Shown: in pieces, positions 33,129-40,910 of the stretch | How positions within the stretch are numbered: position 1 is the first letter of the stretch | How the letters are laid out: every line of letters begins with the position of its first letter | Assembly (NCBI GenBank): GCA_003669585.1 | Contig: QWOQ01000007.1 | Coordinates: 1-64,000 of the forward strand | Reading direction: 5' to 3' | Length of the DNA: 64,000 nt | Source of the DNA: Planctomycetota bacterium | Lineage (GTDB): Bacteria > Planctomycetota > Planctomycetia > Pirellulales > UBA1268 | Notes under the pieces: model-generated | The model's database searches: none | The model's input: only the letters and a program-made list of their open reading frames with translations | Told to the model about the DNA's origin: nothing | Program-made: the position numbers and the translations under genes

Positions 33129-35678
33129 ATGAAGATACTGAAACTCGTCATTATCACACTCACTCTGGGAATCTTGCGCGTCACGGCCTCCGAAATTCCA
33201 GTGCCTGTGCGTGAATTCGTTCAGAGAAATTGCATTGAATGCCATGATCAGAGTACGGCCGAAGGTGATTTCCAGATCGATGGTCTTGCAACAGATCTGA
33301 GGGACAGCGTGAACCACAAGGGCTGGACGCGGGTTCTCGCGCGCGTGCAGTGCGGGGAAATGCCACCTGCATCAGCGTCCCGTCATCCATCGTCGGCGGA
33401 AAGTGCAACTGCGTTGCAGGCTTTGAGACTGGTATTCCACGAACAAGCAATAGTGGATCGCAATGATGGTGGTCGAGTCCGAACGCGCAGGCTGAATCGG
33501 CTCGAGTATGAAAACACGGTTCGCGATTTGTTAGGCGTACAAACCCCACTGCAAAATCTTTTGCCCGAGGATGATCTGGCCGATGGGTTCAGCAACAGTG
33601 CGGGAGCGCTCAGCATTTCCCCCGTCCACATTCAGCAGTACATGGCAGCGGCTGACCGTGCGTTGCAGGATGCGACCGTTCACCAACCGCAACCAGAAAC
33701 GAAAAAATATCGATTTTCGTACAACCATGATGACGAAAAACCTTTTCATGGGCATCTGCACAATCAGTTGCAGTGCAATCTGCGCGGCGAGGATCTCCAT
33801 TTTTTTCTGCCGACACACATTGAGGTCCCAGCGTATCTGCTTCGGCTCGAAAAGATCACAAGACAAACGCCGGGAAGGTACACGATCAAGATCACCACCG
33901 AGGCTCGCGATACCACCGACGGTGAGGACTTGATCTATAGCGTTTGGGTTGCGGCAGCTGGAAAACGGCTTGAGCTCATCGGTTATTTCGATGCGCTCTT
34001 CAACAAACCGGCTTCGATCGAGTTGACTCGGTATTTCCAAACCAATGAAACGATTATCATCGCTCCATATCGGATGGACAAAGTTCGCACCGACGCAGGT
34101 TACAGTGTCTATCTTCCGGACAAGCAGGAAAAAATTCCAGAGGGATGGCATTTCATCAGTAACCCTAACCCGCCAATTCCCACCATTGGACCTGCGATCG
34201 TCATCAAACCGGTTGAAATCGCTGGTCCCCTGATTGAGAGCTGGCCACCGGATGGCCATCGCTTGCTGTTCGGCGACGCGGAAATTGTCCCGGTAGATGA
34301 AGCTGCAAAAACGGCACGCGTGACAGACTCGATGCGCCGAAATCAGCTCACTGTTCAACGGACCACCGACGATCGCATCAAGGCCCAGTTATCAACCTAC
34401 ATGAGCCGCGCATTTCGTCGTCCGGTATCCAGTGAAGAAGTCGATAAGTACTTTGCGATTGTTCGGGGAAAGCTTGATCAGGGAGAATGTTTTGAGACAG
34501 CCATGAACGGAGCTCATCTGGCGGTCTTGTGTTCCCCTCATTTTTTGTTTCTCGTCGAAGATGCGCCGTTGCTCAGCGACAATCAACTGGCTTCACGGCT
34601 TTCGTATTTTCTTTGGCGAACTTCGCCCGACGGAACTTTGCGTGAAATTGCCGCAAGAGGTGAACTGACGAAGCCGGAGATTTTGCGTCGCGAAACCGAG
34701 CGTCTGATCAGCTCGCCAAGATTCGACGCATTCGTCGATGACTTTTTGAATCACTGGCTCAATCTGCGAGAGATCGAAGCAACCACGCCAGATCGCGATC
34801 TTTATCCAGAATATTTCGAAAGTTACCATGATGGCACGCAGGACGGACTGCTGCACCAATCGATCGTCATGGAAACTTGCGCGTTCGTTCGCGATTTGAT
34901 TGAGCGCGATGCTGGCATCGAGTATTTAGTCCGTTCTCCAGATGTATTTCTTAACCAGCGTCTGGCGGATCACTACGGTCTTCCTGCCGTCAAAGGAACC
35001 GCACTCCGACGAGTCTCTCTGCCGGCCGATAGTATGCGTGGCGGTTTGCTCACGCAGGCGAGCGTTCTAAAAGTGACTGCGAACGGTGCTAACACATCCC
35101 CTGTCATTCGTGGAGTCTGGATTCTGGAGAGGGTCCTCGGTTCGCCTGCTCCCCCTCCTCCGCCCAATGTTGGTTCGATCGAGCCTGACACGCGGGGCGC
35201 GACAACGATTCGTGAACAACTCGCGAAACACAAAGCCGACAAAAACTGCGCTGGCTGCCATCAGAAAATCGACCCACCCGGTTTCGCTTTGGAAGCCTTT
35301 GATCCCATCGGCCGTTACCGCCCGTTCTATCGGACAACGCAGACTGGCGAGAAGCTCGACAACGTGCAAACTTGGTTTGGTTATCACTACGGACAAGTCA
35401 AATACCTGAAGGGGGCCGATGTCGATACTCGCTCGGTATTGCCGGACGAAAGGACTGTCGAAGGAGTTCGAGCTTACAAAGATATTCTCGCTCAAAAGCA
35501 AGAACAGATCGCACGCAATTTTGTTGGGAAGCTTGTTACTTACGCCACGGGTGTTCACACCGAAGCCGGCGACGCGATGGCGATCGATTCCATCCTCAAG
35601 CGATCTGAGCCAATGAAGTATGGTTTGAGAACATTGATTATCGAAACAGTACAAAGCGATTTGTTCACTCACAAGTAG
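33129..35678 (+). CDS. Planctomycete cytochrome-type DUF1587/1595/1592/1588/1585 protein (second copy)
   Basis: ATG 33129 begins the signal peptide (LKLVIITLTLGILRVTA); 849 residues. The domain series repeats that of the gene at 26255: haem motif CIECHD near residue 35, DUF1587 (RLNRLEYENTVRDLLG), DUF1595 (AFRRPVSSEEVDKYF), DUF1592 (LASRLSYFLWRTSPDGTL), DUF1588 (GGLLTQASVL, PAPPPPPNVGSIEPD, CAGCHQKIDPPG) and DUF1585 at the end. The two proteins are clearly distinct in the middle, so this is an old paralogue rather than a recent duplicate. It lies 11 bases before its DUF1552 partner, the normal arrangement. A periplasmic c-type cytochrome function is inferred. Confidence 0.9.
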   Translation: MKILKLVIITLTLGILRVTASEIPVPVREFVQRNCIECHDQSTAEGDFQIDGLATDLRDSVNHKGWTRVLARVQCGEMPPASASRHPSSAESATALQALRLVFHEQAIVDRNDGGRVRTRRLNRLEYENTVRDLLGVQTPLQNLLPEDDLADGFSNSAGALSISPVHIQQYMAAADRALQDATVHQPQPETKKYRFSYNHDDEKPFHGHLHNQLQCNLRGEDLHFFLPTHIEVPAYLLRLEKITRQTPGRYTIKITTEARDTTDGEDLIYSVWVAAAGKRLELIGYFDALFNKPASIELTRYFQTNETIIIAPYRMDKVRTDAGYSVYLPDKQEKIPEGWHFISNPNPPIPTIGPAIVIKPVEIAGPLIESWPPDGHRLLFGDAEIVPVDEAAKTARVTDSMRRNQLTVQRTTDDRIKAQLSTYMSRAFRRPVSSEEVDKYFAIVRGKLDQGECFETAMNGAHLAVLCSPHFLFLVEDAPLLSDNQLASRLSYFLWRTSPDGTLREIAARGELTKPEILRRETERLISSPRFDAFVDDFLNHWLNLREIEATTPDRDLYPEYFESYHDGTQDGLLHQSIVMETCAFVRDLIERDAGIEYLVRSPDVFLNQRLADHYGLPAVKGTALRRVSLPADSMRGGLLTQASVLKVTANGANTSPVIRGVWILERVLGSPAPPPPPNVGSIEPDTRGATTIREQLAKHKADKNCAGCHQKIDPPGFALEAFDPIGRYRPFYRTTQTGEKLDNVQTWFGYHYGQVKYLKGADVDTRSVLPDERTVEGVRAYKDILAQKQEQIARNFVGKLVTYATGVHTEAGDAMAIDSILKRSEPMKYGLRTLIIETVQSDLFTHK

Positions 35679-35689
35679 GACCAGCCGAG

Positions 35690-37012
35690 ATGAAAAACTC
35701 AATCCCACGTCGTCTTGTCTTAAAATGCTCAGGCATCGCTTTGGGGCTGCCTTTGCTTGAATCGATGCAGCCGACAATGAAGTGCGCAGCCGATTCGACG
35801 AAACCGCATCAGCGAATGGTCTGCATCGGCGTCCCTTTCGGTTTCGATCTTTCGGCCTTCATTCCTGTGAAAGCCGGAAGCGATTACGAGTTGCCATCGC
35901 ATCTAAAACACCTGGAAGAGTTTCGCAACGACTTCACCGTCATGAGTGGACTGAGCCATCCGAATACCGGTGGTGGTGGACACAAAGCAGAAGCGGTCAT
36001 GTTGACCGGTGCACCCTATCCCGACTACTCGTACAATTTGAAGAACACAATCTCGGTCGATCAGGCATTCGCCAGTCATGTGCGTGGTCAAACACGCTAC
36101 GAGAGTCTATGTCTGACGACCTATTACGGCTCACTTTCATCCACGGCCAACGGCGTATCTATCCCTGCCATCGATCGGCCGACCGAAGTATTTAAGATGC
36201 TGTTTCTCGCTTCAACTCCAGCGCAAGCGGAAGAGGAGATACGGAGGATCGACGAGGGCCGCAGCATGCTTGATTTTGTCAGTGCCGAGGCAAAGCAACT
36301 GAATGCCAAGATCAGCACAACCGACCGACAGCGCGTGGACGAATATTTCAATTCCGTGCGAGATGTTGAGCGGCAACTAAAGATGGGCCGTGAATGGGTC
36401 AACCGTGCGAAGCCTGAGCCTATCGGCGGCGCTCCCAGCGACGTCGGAGATAACGCGCAACAAGCGGCGAAGTTTCGTCTGATGGTGGACATGATCCATC
36501 TGGCTTTGGTGACCGATTCAACTCGCGCGATCAGCATTCGGACTTTTGGGATGCACCATGATCTTTCCCATCACGGAAAGGAAGCGTCGAAGCTTGAGGC
36601 GTGCCGGAAAGTTGAGTTGGAACTGATACAAACGTATGGAGGATTGCTGCGCAAGCTCAAGGAATCGAAAGAAGGATCAGGGACCCTTCTGGATGGAACC
36701 ATGGTCATGATGATGAGCAACCTCCGGGACGGCAACACCCATTGGACTTACAATCTGCCTGTTATCCTCGCAGGTGGTGGCTTTCAGCACGGCCAACACC
36801 TCTGTTTCAATCAGCCATACCTTGAGGAAGTCGCCAGCGAGCTGAATCCGCCTCAAGGACAAGCCACCACGGTGGAAAAGAAAATTCCCATCATGGGAAA
36901 AGATCAACAACCACTTTGCAATCTCTACACTTCAATGCTTCAGCGAGCCGGCGTAGAAACAGACCGATTCAGTTCAGCCACCGGACCTTTGAAGGGATTG
37001 GAATTTGCGTAA
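35690..37012 (+). CDS. DUF1552 protein (second copy), Tat-type signal
   Basis: The protein has 440 residues. The N-terminus PRRLVLKCSGIALGLPLLES is a twin-arginine-type signal. DUF1552 landmarks are RMVCIGVPFGFDLSAFIPVK, FTVMSGLSHPNTGGGGHKAE, SYNLKNTISVDQAFA and HDLSHHGKEASKLEACRKVE. It pairs with the cytochrome-type gene immediately upstream, mirroring the pair at 26255-30547, and here no gene intervenes. The reaction is unknown. No further gene follows in this unit: the next 450 bases appear non-coding. Confidence 0.88.
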   Translation: MKNSIPRRLVLKCSGIALGLPLLESMQPTMKCAADSTKPHQRMVCIGVPFGFDLSAFIPVKAGSDYELPSHLKHLEEFRNDFTVMSGLSHPNTGGGGHKAEAVMLTGAPYPDYSYNLKNTISVDQAFASHVRGQTRYESLCLTTYYGSLSSTANGVSIPAIDRPTEVFKMLFLASTPAQAEEEIRRIDEGRSMLDFVSAEAKQLNAKISTTDRQRVDEYFNSVRDVERQLKMGREWVNRAKPEPIGGAPSDVGDNAQQAAKFRLMVDMIHLALVTDSTRAISIRTFGMHHDLSHHGKEASKLEACRKVELELIQTYGGLLRKLKESKEGSGTLLDGTMVMMMSNLRDGNTHWTYNLPVILAGGGFQHGQHLCFNQPYLEEVASELNPPQGQATTVEKKIPIMGKDQQPLCNLYTSMLQRAGVETDRFSSATGPLKGLEFA

Positions 37013-37468
37013 CTCCGAGACCTTCCTGCGACGGTGTTGAGTGCGGGATCTAATGTTTCGCGGTTGGCATTTCAGAAGCGACGAATCCCCCCTTTCCAGT
37101 CACTTTGAATTCTCAAGTCGGAATGGGGTTCGGGCCACTTTGGTATCAATTCAACTTGTAAGACATGTCAACAGGATGCTGGTCCTCGATTAAAATGAGT
37201 GGGAAGAGAGCCGAGAATTTCGTCATGGAACAGGATTTCGAAAGCAGAGCATAAACCGCCCGCCGAGACGCGGCTTCATCCTCGGTTGCAGCCATCGCAT
37301 TCCCGAGAGTTTTCACGAAAACCGTTGCTCTGGGTGTACTGGGAACGAGGCATGGAGTTTCGTTGCCCTAGCAGGAACTCTCACGCATTCTCAACTCCGT
37401 ATCCCAGACTGTGGCTGACGGAAGGCTACGAGTTCGCCTAGGAACAGCCACCAACGACACTCACTCAG
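37013..37468. other. Intergenic stretch with no recognisable gene
   Basis: This 456-base region separates the DUF1552 gene from the HTH fragment. A frame at 37199-37441 has no start context or motif and is not believed. I see no repeat or terminator that I can support. The region marks the beginning of a rearranged, accessory stretch. Confidence 0.4.
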
Positions 37469-37840
37469 TTGCTCAAAAAGAAGCTAAAACGCGATGCGAT
37501 GCTGCCGCAGATCGTACAGATGATCAAGGCGGGCAAGAGCTGCGAGGCTGTCGCAACGGCCTTTGGCATCAGCACCGAAGCCGTTAGCAATGCCCTCGCT
37601 GTGCATCGCGCAGCCAGACGGCCGCCCGCTCGGATTGATGGCAAGAGTCGGCACAAGCCGACCGTGCCTTTCGTGGCCAAGTACAAAATAATCGCTGCGG
37701 AGGTTCTCCGTCGCCGCAAGGCCGGCGAGGTCTTCGAGCAAATAGCCCGCGCGATAAAAGCCAGCATGCGCACGATCCGAGCGGCCCATGCGTTTGCCAT
37801 GCAGACGCAAGCCGATCAGCCCAAGCCAAGGCAGAGGTGA
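37469..37840 (+). pseudogene. Small two-HTH protein, probably a fragment of a recombinase/transposase-related gene (copy 1)
   Basis: The frame starts at TTG 37469 or ATG 37496 and encodes up to 123 residues. Two helix-turn-helix-like segments are visible: GKSCEAVATAFGISTEAVSN and, 60 residues on, GEVFEQIARAIKASMRTIRA. They resemble the C-terminal HTH repeats of planctomycete serine recombinases, but no catalytic domain is present, so this looks like a detached end. Bases 37550-37852 are repeated nearly perfectly at 39341-39643. Whether it is expressed is unknown. Confidence 0.45.
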
Positions 37841-37852
37841 GTGTCACTGCAG
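37550..37852 (+). repeat. 303-base direct repeat, copy 1 (of 39341-39643)
   Basis: The segment from GTCGCAACGGCCTTTGGCAT to GAGTGTCACTGCAG recurs at 39341-39643 with only scattered changes and equal length. It covers the two HTH-like segments and the stop. Two membrane-protein genes lie between the copies. Confidence 0.85.
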
Positions 37853-37883
37853 GAAGGAAACTGCGGGGAGCGATGCGACCTCT

Positions 37884-37917
37884 AAAAGTGGTGCCGTTTA
37901 ACGGGGGCAGGTCAGTG
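37884..37917 (+). repeat. Dispersed repeat, copy D (short)
   Basis: AAAAGTGGTGCCGTTTAACG followed by GGGGCAGGTCAGT matches the right-hand ends of copies A, B and C. The left half of the unit is missing. It begins 31 bases after the 303-base repeat, suggesting that this end belongs to the same mobile unit as the HTH fragment. Confidence 0.65.
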
Positions 37918-38247
37918 TTCGATTCCATCGAAGATGGCCTCAACATCAGTAGCAGTTTCGTGGAAATCCGGACATCGCTGAGCGTGGCCAGCTCCCCCCT
38001 CCGGCCATCCAACGGCGACCGCGAACTGTTTGAGCTGGAGGTCGACGACGGACCGTCGCGGGTCGTGATCGACCGTCTGGCGACCGTTGATCTGCGGGGT
38101 TACTGGGGCAGTCCTTACGACGATGTCAACTTCAACTCGCTCGACATGCCCCCACCGCCCCGCCGCGGATCAAAGAGTGTGTGGTATGTATTCACTGGCA
38201 CTCTGCACAAGGGCCCGGCGATCGTATACTCGCTCAAGGCTGATTAG
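37914..38247 (+). pseudogene. C-terminal fragment of an unidentified protein
   Basis: After repeat copy D the frame encodes about 110 residues (VFDSIEDGLNISSSFVEIRT, then ELFELEVDDGPSRVVIDRL, ending HKGPAIVYSLKAD) with coding-like composition. The frame is fused to the preceding repeat and has no start of its own. I recognise no family. It is most simply the tail of a gene truncated by the insertion or rearrangement that placed the HTH fragment here. Confidence 0.35.
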
Positions 38248-38396
38248 CCGTCAGCGATCACAATCCAAAATCCCTCTCTTAACTGTCCGTGGAAAAAGTC
38301 ATCCATGACCCTCTGGATTGAATACAATCCACTCGGTCGACCGCGGCATCCAGCGGCGGACCACTTTATCCAAAGCCTGCTAACTCTCACTCTCCC

Positions 38397-38825
38397 ATGG
38401 AACGAACTCCCGAAAATTCCCCGCGCACCTCCTGGTGGCTCGTCGCCGCAGGCATCTACAATCTGCTGTGGGGCGCGCTGACAGTTCTCTACCCCGACTG
38501 GCTCTTCGATTTTACCGGCATGCAGCCCCCCAACTATCCCTTCATCTGGCAGTGTGTGGGGATGATCGTGGGCGTCTATGGCATCGGGTATCTGGCGGCG
38601 GCCCGCGATCCGATCCGCCACTGGCCGATCGTGCTGGTGGGATTCCTCGGCAAGATCTTTGGGCCGCTCGGCTATGTCTCGGGGGTGTGGAAGGCGGAGG
38701 TGCCGGTGGAGTTTGGCTGGACGCTGCCGACGAATGATCTGATCTGGTGGATCCCCTTTGGGCTGTTGCTGCTGCAAGCCTGGCGGGCGCATCATCCAGC
38801 GGCAGCCACGCGAAACGGAACCTGA
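38397..38825 (+). CDS. Small integral membrane protein, four predicted helices
   Basis: The 142-residue protein has four hydrophobic stretches: LVAAGIYNLLWGALTVLYP (about 14-32), FIWQCVGMIVGVYGIGYLAA (about 48-67), IVLVGFLGKIFGPLGYV (about 77-93) and LIWWIPFGLLLLQAW (about 114-128). The family is a small inner-membrane protein found in several bacterial groups; I cannot name it securely. It lies three bases before another membrane-protein gene, so the two are surely an operon. No regulator is close. It may have survived the surrounding rearrangements as an older resident. Confidence 0.75.
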   Translation: MERTPENSPRTSWWLVAAGIYNLLWGALTVLYPDWLFDFTGMQPPNYPFIWQCVGMIVGVYGIGYLAAARDPIRHWPIVLVGFLGKIFGPLGYVSGVWKAEVPVEFGWTLPTNDLIWWIPFGLLLLQAWRAHHPAAATRNGT

Positions 38826-38828
38826 TCG

Positions 38829-39287
38829 ATGTTCCCCGAAGCCACAGCCTTTACAGGCACGATCCTTGCCTTGCAGGCACTCGCCTCGGGAAGCATGTGT
38901 GGCCTGATCTGGTTTGTGCAGCTGGTGCACTACCCGCTGTTTTCTCATCTGGAGGGGGAGCAGGCCCAAAAATACTCCCTCGACAACCAGCGTCGCACCC
39001 CGCTGGTTGTGATTCCGCTGATGCTCATGGAGATGGTCGCGGCGCTCTGCCTGGCAGCCTGGCCGCCGGTTTCAATAGGCCGCGGGATGGCGATTGTGGG
39101 CGTGGGGCTGATCCTCGTGATTTGGGGATCGACCGCCGGCATTCAGATGCCGCTGCATGCGCGGCTGGAGCGGGAAGGGCATCCGCCGGAGTTGGTGGCA
39201 AAGCTGGTGGCATCAAACTGGCTGCGCACAGCCCTCTGGACGGCTCGGGCAATCCTAGCTGTGTGGATGATGAGCGTGGCGGGCTGA
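38829..39287 (+). CDS. Small integral membrane protein (DUF1772/DUF4149-like)
   Basis: The protein has 152 residues with four predicted helices: GTILALQALASGSMCGLIWF (about 10-29), PLVVIPLMLMEMVAALCLAA (about 58-77), MAIVGVGLILVIWGSTAGIQ (about 87-106) and the C-terminal ALWTARAILAVWMMSV. The pattern WFVQLVHYPLF near the first helix and NWLRTALWTAR at the end are typical of small membrane proteins related to DUF1772, but the link is tentative. It is translated with the gene just upstream. The stop is 54 bases before the second HTH-fragment repeat. Confidence 0.72.
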   Translation: MFPEATAFTGTILALQALASGSMCGLIWFVQLVHYPLFSHLEGEQAQKYSLDNQRRTPLVVIPLMLMEMVAALCLAAWPPVSIGRGMAIVGVGLILVIWGSTAGIQMPLHARLEREGHPPELVAKLVASNWLRTALWTARAILAVWMMSVAG

Positions 39288-39340
39288 TAAAAAGGTTCCG
39301 GCCAGCAAAAAAATAGATTCGTGGCAATCGCGATCAGGCC

Positions 39341-39643
39341 GTCGCAACGGCCTTTGGCATCAGCACCGAGGCCGTTAGCAATGCCCTCACTGTGCATCGT
39401 GCAGCCAGACGGCCGCCCGCTCGGATTGATGGCCAGAATCGGCACAAGCCGACCGTGCCTTTCGTGGCCAAGTACAAAACAATCGCTGCGGAGGTTCTCC
39501 GTCGGCGCAAGGCCGGCGAGGTCTTCGAGCAAATAGCACGCGCGATGAAAGCCAGCATGCGCACGATCCGAGCGGCCCATGCGTTTGCCATGCAGACGCA
39601 AGCCGATCAGCCGAAGGCCAAGCCGAAGTGAGTGTCACTGCAG
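39341..39643 (+). pseudogene. Two-HTH fragment, copy 2 (direct repeat of 37550-37852)
   Basis: The same 303 bases as at 37550-37852 with a few changes; the encoded segment ends AMQTQADQPKAKPK. The 5' part of the frame is missing, replaced by unrelated sequence before 39341, so only the second half of the first HTH remains. It is a truncated duplicate with no start codon in the right place. Confidence 0.7.
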
Positions 39644-39699
39644 CGTCAGCGGTTAGCGCACTCTCTCTAAAAAGTGTAAAAACCAAAGCAGGACATTCA

Positions 39700-39830
39700 A
39701 TGCCACGCGGAAAGAAAGAACCCGCTGAGCAGATCATCCGCTATTGTACGAGAGGTCGAAGTGGAGGTGGGGAGAGGCAAGACCGTCATTGAGGCGATCA
39801 AGAAGATCGGCGTGACGGAGCATGCGACTC
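39700..39830 (+). pseudogene. IS3-family OrfA relic
   Basis: From ATG 39700 the frame reads MPRGKKEPAEQII; after a one-base frame change it continues REVEVEVGRGKTVIEAIKK and IGVTEH. This is the N-terminus of an IS3-type transposase subunit A. The rest of OrfA and all of OrfB are missing, and the sequence runs directly into the 5' flank of the FGE gene at 39918. It marks an old insertion boundary. Confidence 0.7.
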
Positions 39831-39917
39831 ACTTGCACTTCAGCGCCCCGTCGCTATCGCGTCCCACTTCACGCGTGTAAGCTCATCCCCGGTCACCGCA
39901 CCTTCAAGGGGAATTCC

Positions 39918-40772
39918 ATGCGTGTCGCTGTTGTCGTTGCTGCGATGTTGTTTTGTGCGCCAGTGTTTGCACAGGGCGTGAAGCTCACGAGCGTCACCAA
40001 TTCGATTGGGATGGAGTTGATTGAGATACCAGCAGGGAAGTTCACGATGGGCAGCCCTGAAGATGAGAAGGATCATCAAGAAGACGAGGCCCAAGTGAGC
40101 GTGACGCTGACGAAGCCATTCGGACTTGGCAAGACAGAAGTGACTCAAGGGCAGTGGAAGAGCGTGATGGGCACGGAGCCTTGGAAAGGGCAGCAATTGG
40201 TACAGGCTGACAAGGACTGCCCCGCTACCTTTGTTTCGTACTTCGACGCTGTGGAGTTTTGCGAGAAGCTAACGGACTTAGAACGCAAGTCTGGAAAGAT
40301 GAAGGCAAACGAAGAGTATCGTCTTCCGTCAGAAGCCCAGTGGGAGTATGCGTGCCGTGCAGGAACAACAACAGCATTTTCATTTGGGGACGAATCGAGG
40401 CTGAACTCACATGCGTGGTGGGGTGGTTTGGATTTCGAAGCCGTATTGAAGGGTGAGATAAAGGCAGGCCCGGGCAACGCTGCCCGTGAGCAATACGCCC
40501 ACAAGGTCGGCATGAAGAAGCCCAACACATGGGGCTTGCACGACATGCACGGCAACGTGCTCGAGTGGTGTTCTGATTGGTACGGCGACTTACTTTCAGG
40601 CGGTGTCGATCCAGCGGGCCTCGAAGAAGGCTTGTACCGCGTGAATCGCGGCGGCAGCTGGTGGGGCATCCCTGGCTTCTGCCGATCGGCGGACCGCAAC
40701 GACAGCATCCCGTCGGACCGCGACTACATCGGCCTAGGTTTCCGTGTAGCCCGCAGTCAGTCGGCACAGTAG
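39918..40772 (+). CDS. FGE-sulfatase-fold exported protein with DGR-type variable region (copy 2)
   Basis: ATG 39918 starts the signal peptide (RVAVVVAAMLFCAPVFAQG) and has AAGGGG about 7 bases upstream; 284 residues. The FGE fold is clear: SIGMELIEIPAGKFTMGSPE, LGKTEVTQGQWKSVMGTEPW, YRLPSEAQWEYACRAGTTTA and GLHDMHGNVLEWCSDWYGD. The C-terminus carries the RVNRGGSW ... CRSADR ... LGFRVARSQSAQ frame, ending with the same residues as copy 1. The 70-base leader and the 3' flank are shared with copies 1 and 3, so a whole cassette has been duplicated. A ligand-binding surface or periplasmic protein is inferred, not an active sulfatase maturase. Confidence 0.88.
   Translation: MRVAVVVAAMLFCAPVFAQGVKLTSVTNSIGMELIEIPAGKFTMGSPEDEKDHQEDEAQVSVTLTKPFGLGKTEVTQGQWKSVMGTEPWKGQQLVQADKDCPATFVSYFDAVEFCEKLTDLERKSGKMKANEEYRLPSEAQWEYACRAGTTTAFSFGDESRLNSHAWWGGLDFEAVLKGEIKAGPGNAAREQYAHKVGMKKPNTWGLHDMHGNVLEWCSDWYGDLLSGGVDPAGLEEGLYRVNRGGSWWGIPGFCRSADRNDSIPSDRDYIGLGFRVARSQSAQ
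40632..40760 (+). other. DGR-type variable region VR2
   Basis: Variable codons: TAC and AAT before the GGSW core, then GGC ATC, GGC TTC, GAC, AAC GAC AGC ATC, GAC, and GAC TAC ATC GGC, all NNC or NNT. Fixed codons match VR1. There is one codon more than in VR1 before the CTA GGTTTCCGTGTA block. Confidence 0.8.
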
Positions 40773-40810
40773 CAGTAAGCGCAGGCATGGAAGGCGAGGC
40801 GGATGCCGAA

Positions 40811-40835
40811 GCCTGACGTTGCCGCAGCGTCGGGC
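40811..40835 (+). other. Hairpin downstream of VR2
   Basis: GCCTGACG (40811-40818) and CGTCGGGC (40828-40835) can pair with one G-T wobble across the nine-base loop TTGCCGCAG. It lies 38 bases after the stop codon of FGE copy 2. A stronger version with the same loop follows FGE copy 3. No T-run follows, so it does not look like an ordinary terminator. Confidence 0.65.
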
Positions 40836-40910
40836 AGGTCTCGTCGCTATCGCGTCCCACTTCTCGCGTGTAAGCTCATCCCCGGTCACCGCACCTTCAA
40901 GGGGAATTTC

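Noticed and set aside
37199-37441. 80-codon frame before the HTH fragment
   Set aside because: No ribosome site, no motif, and composition unlike the neighbouring genes.
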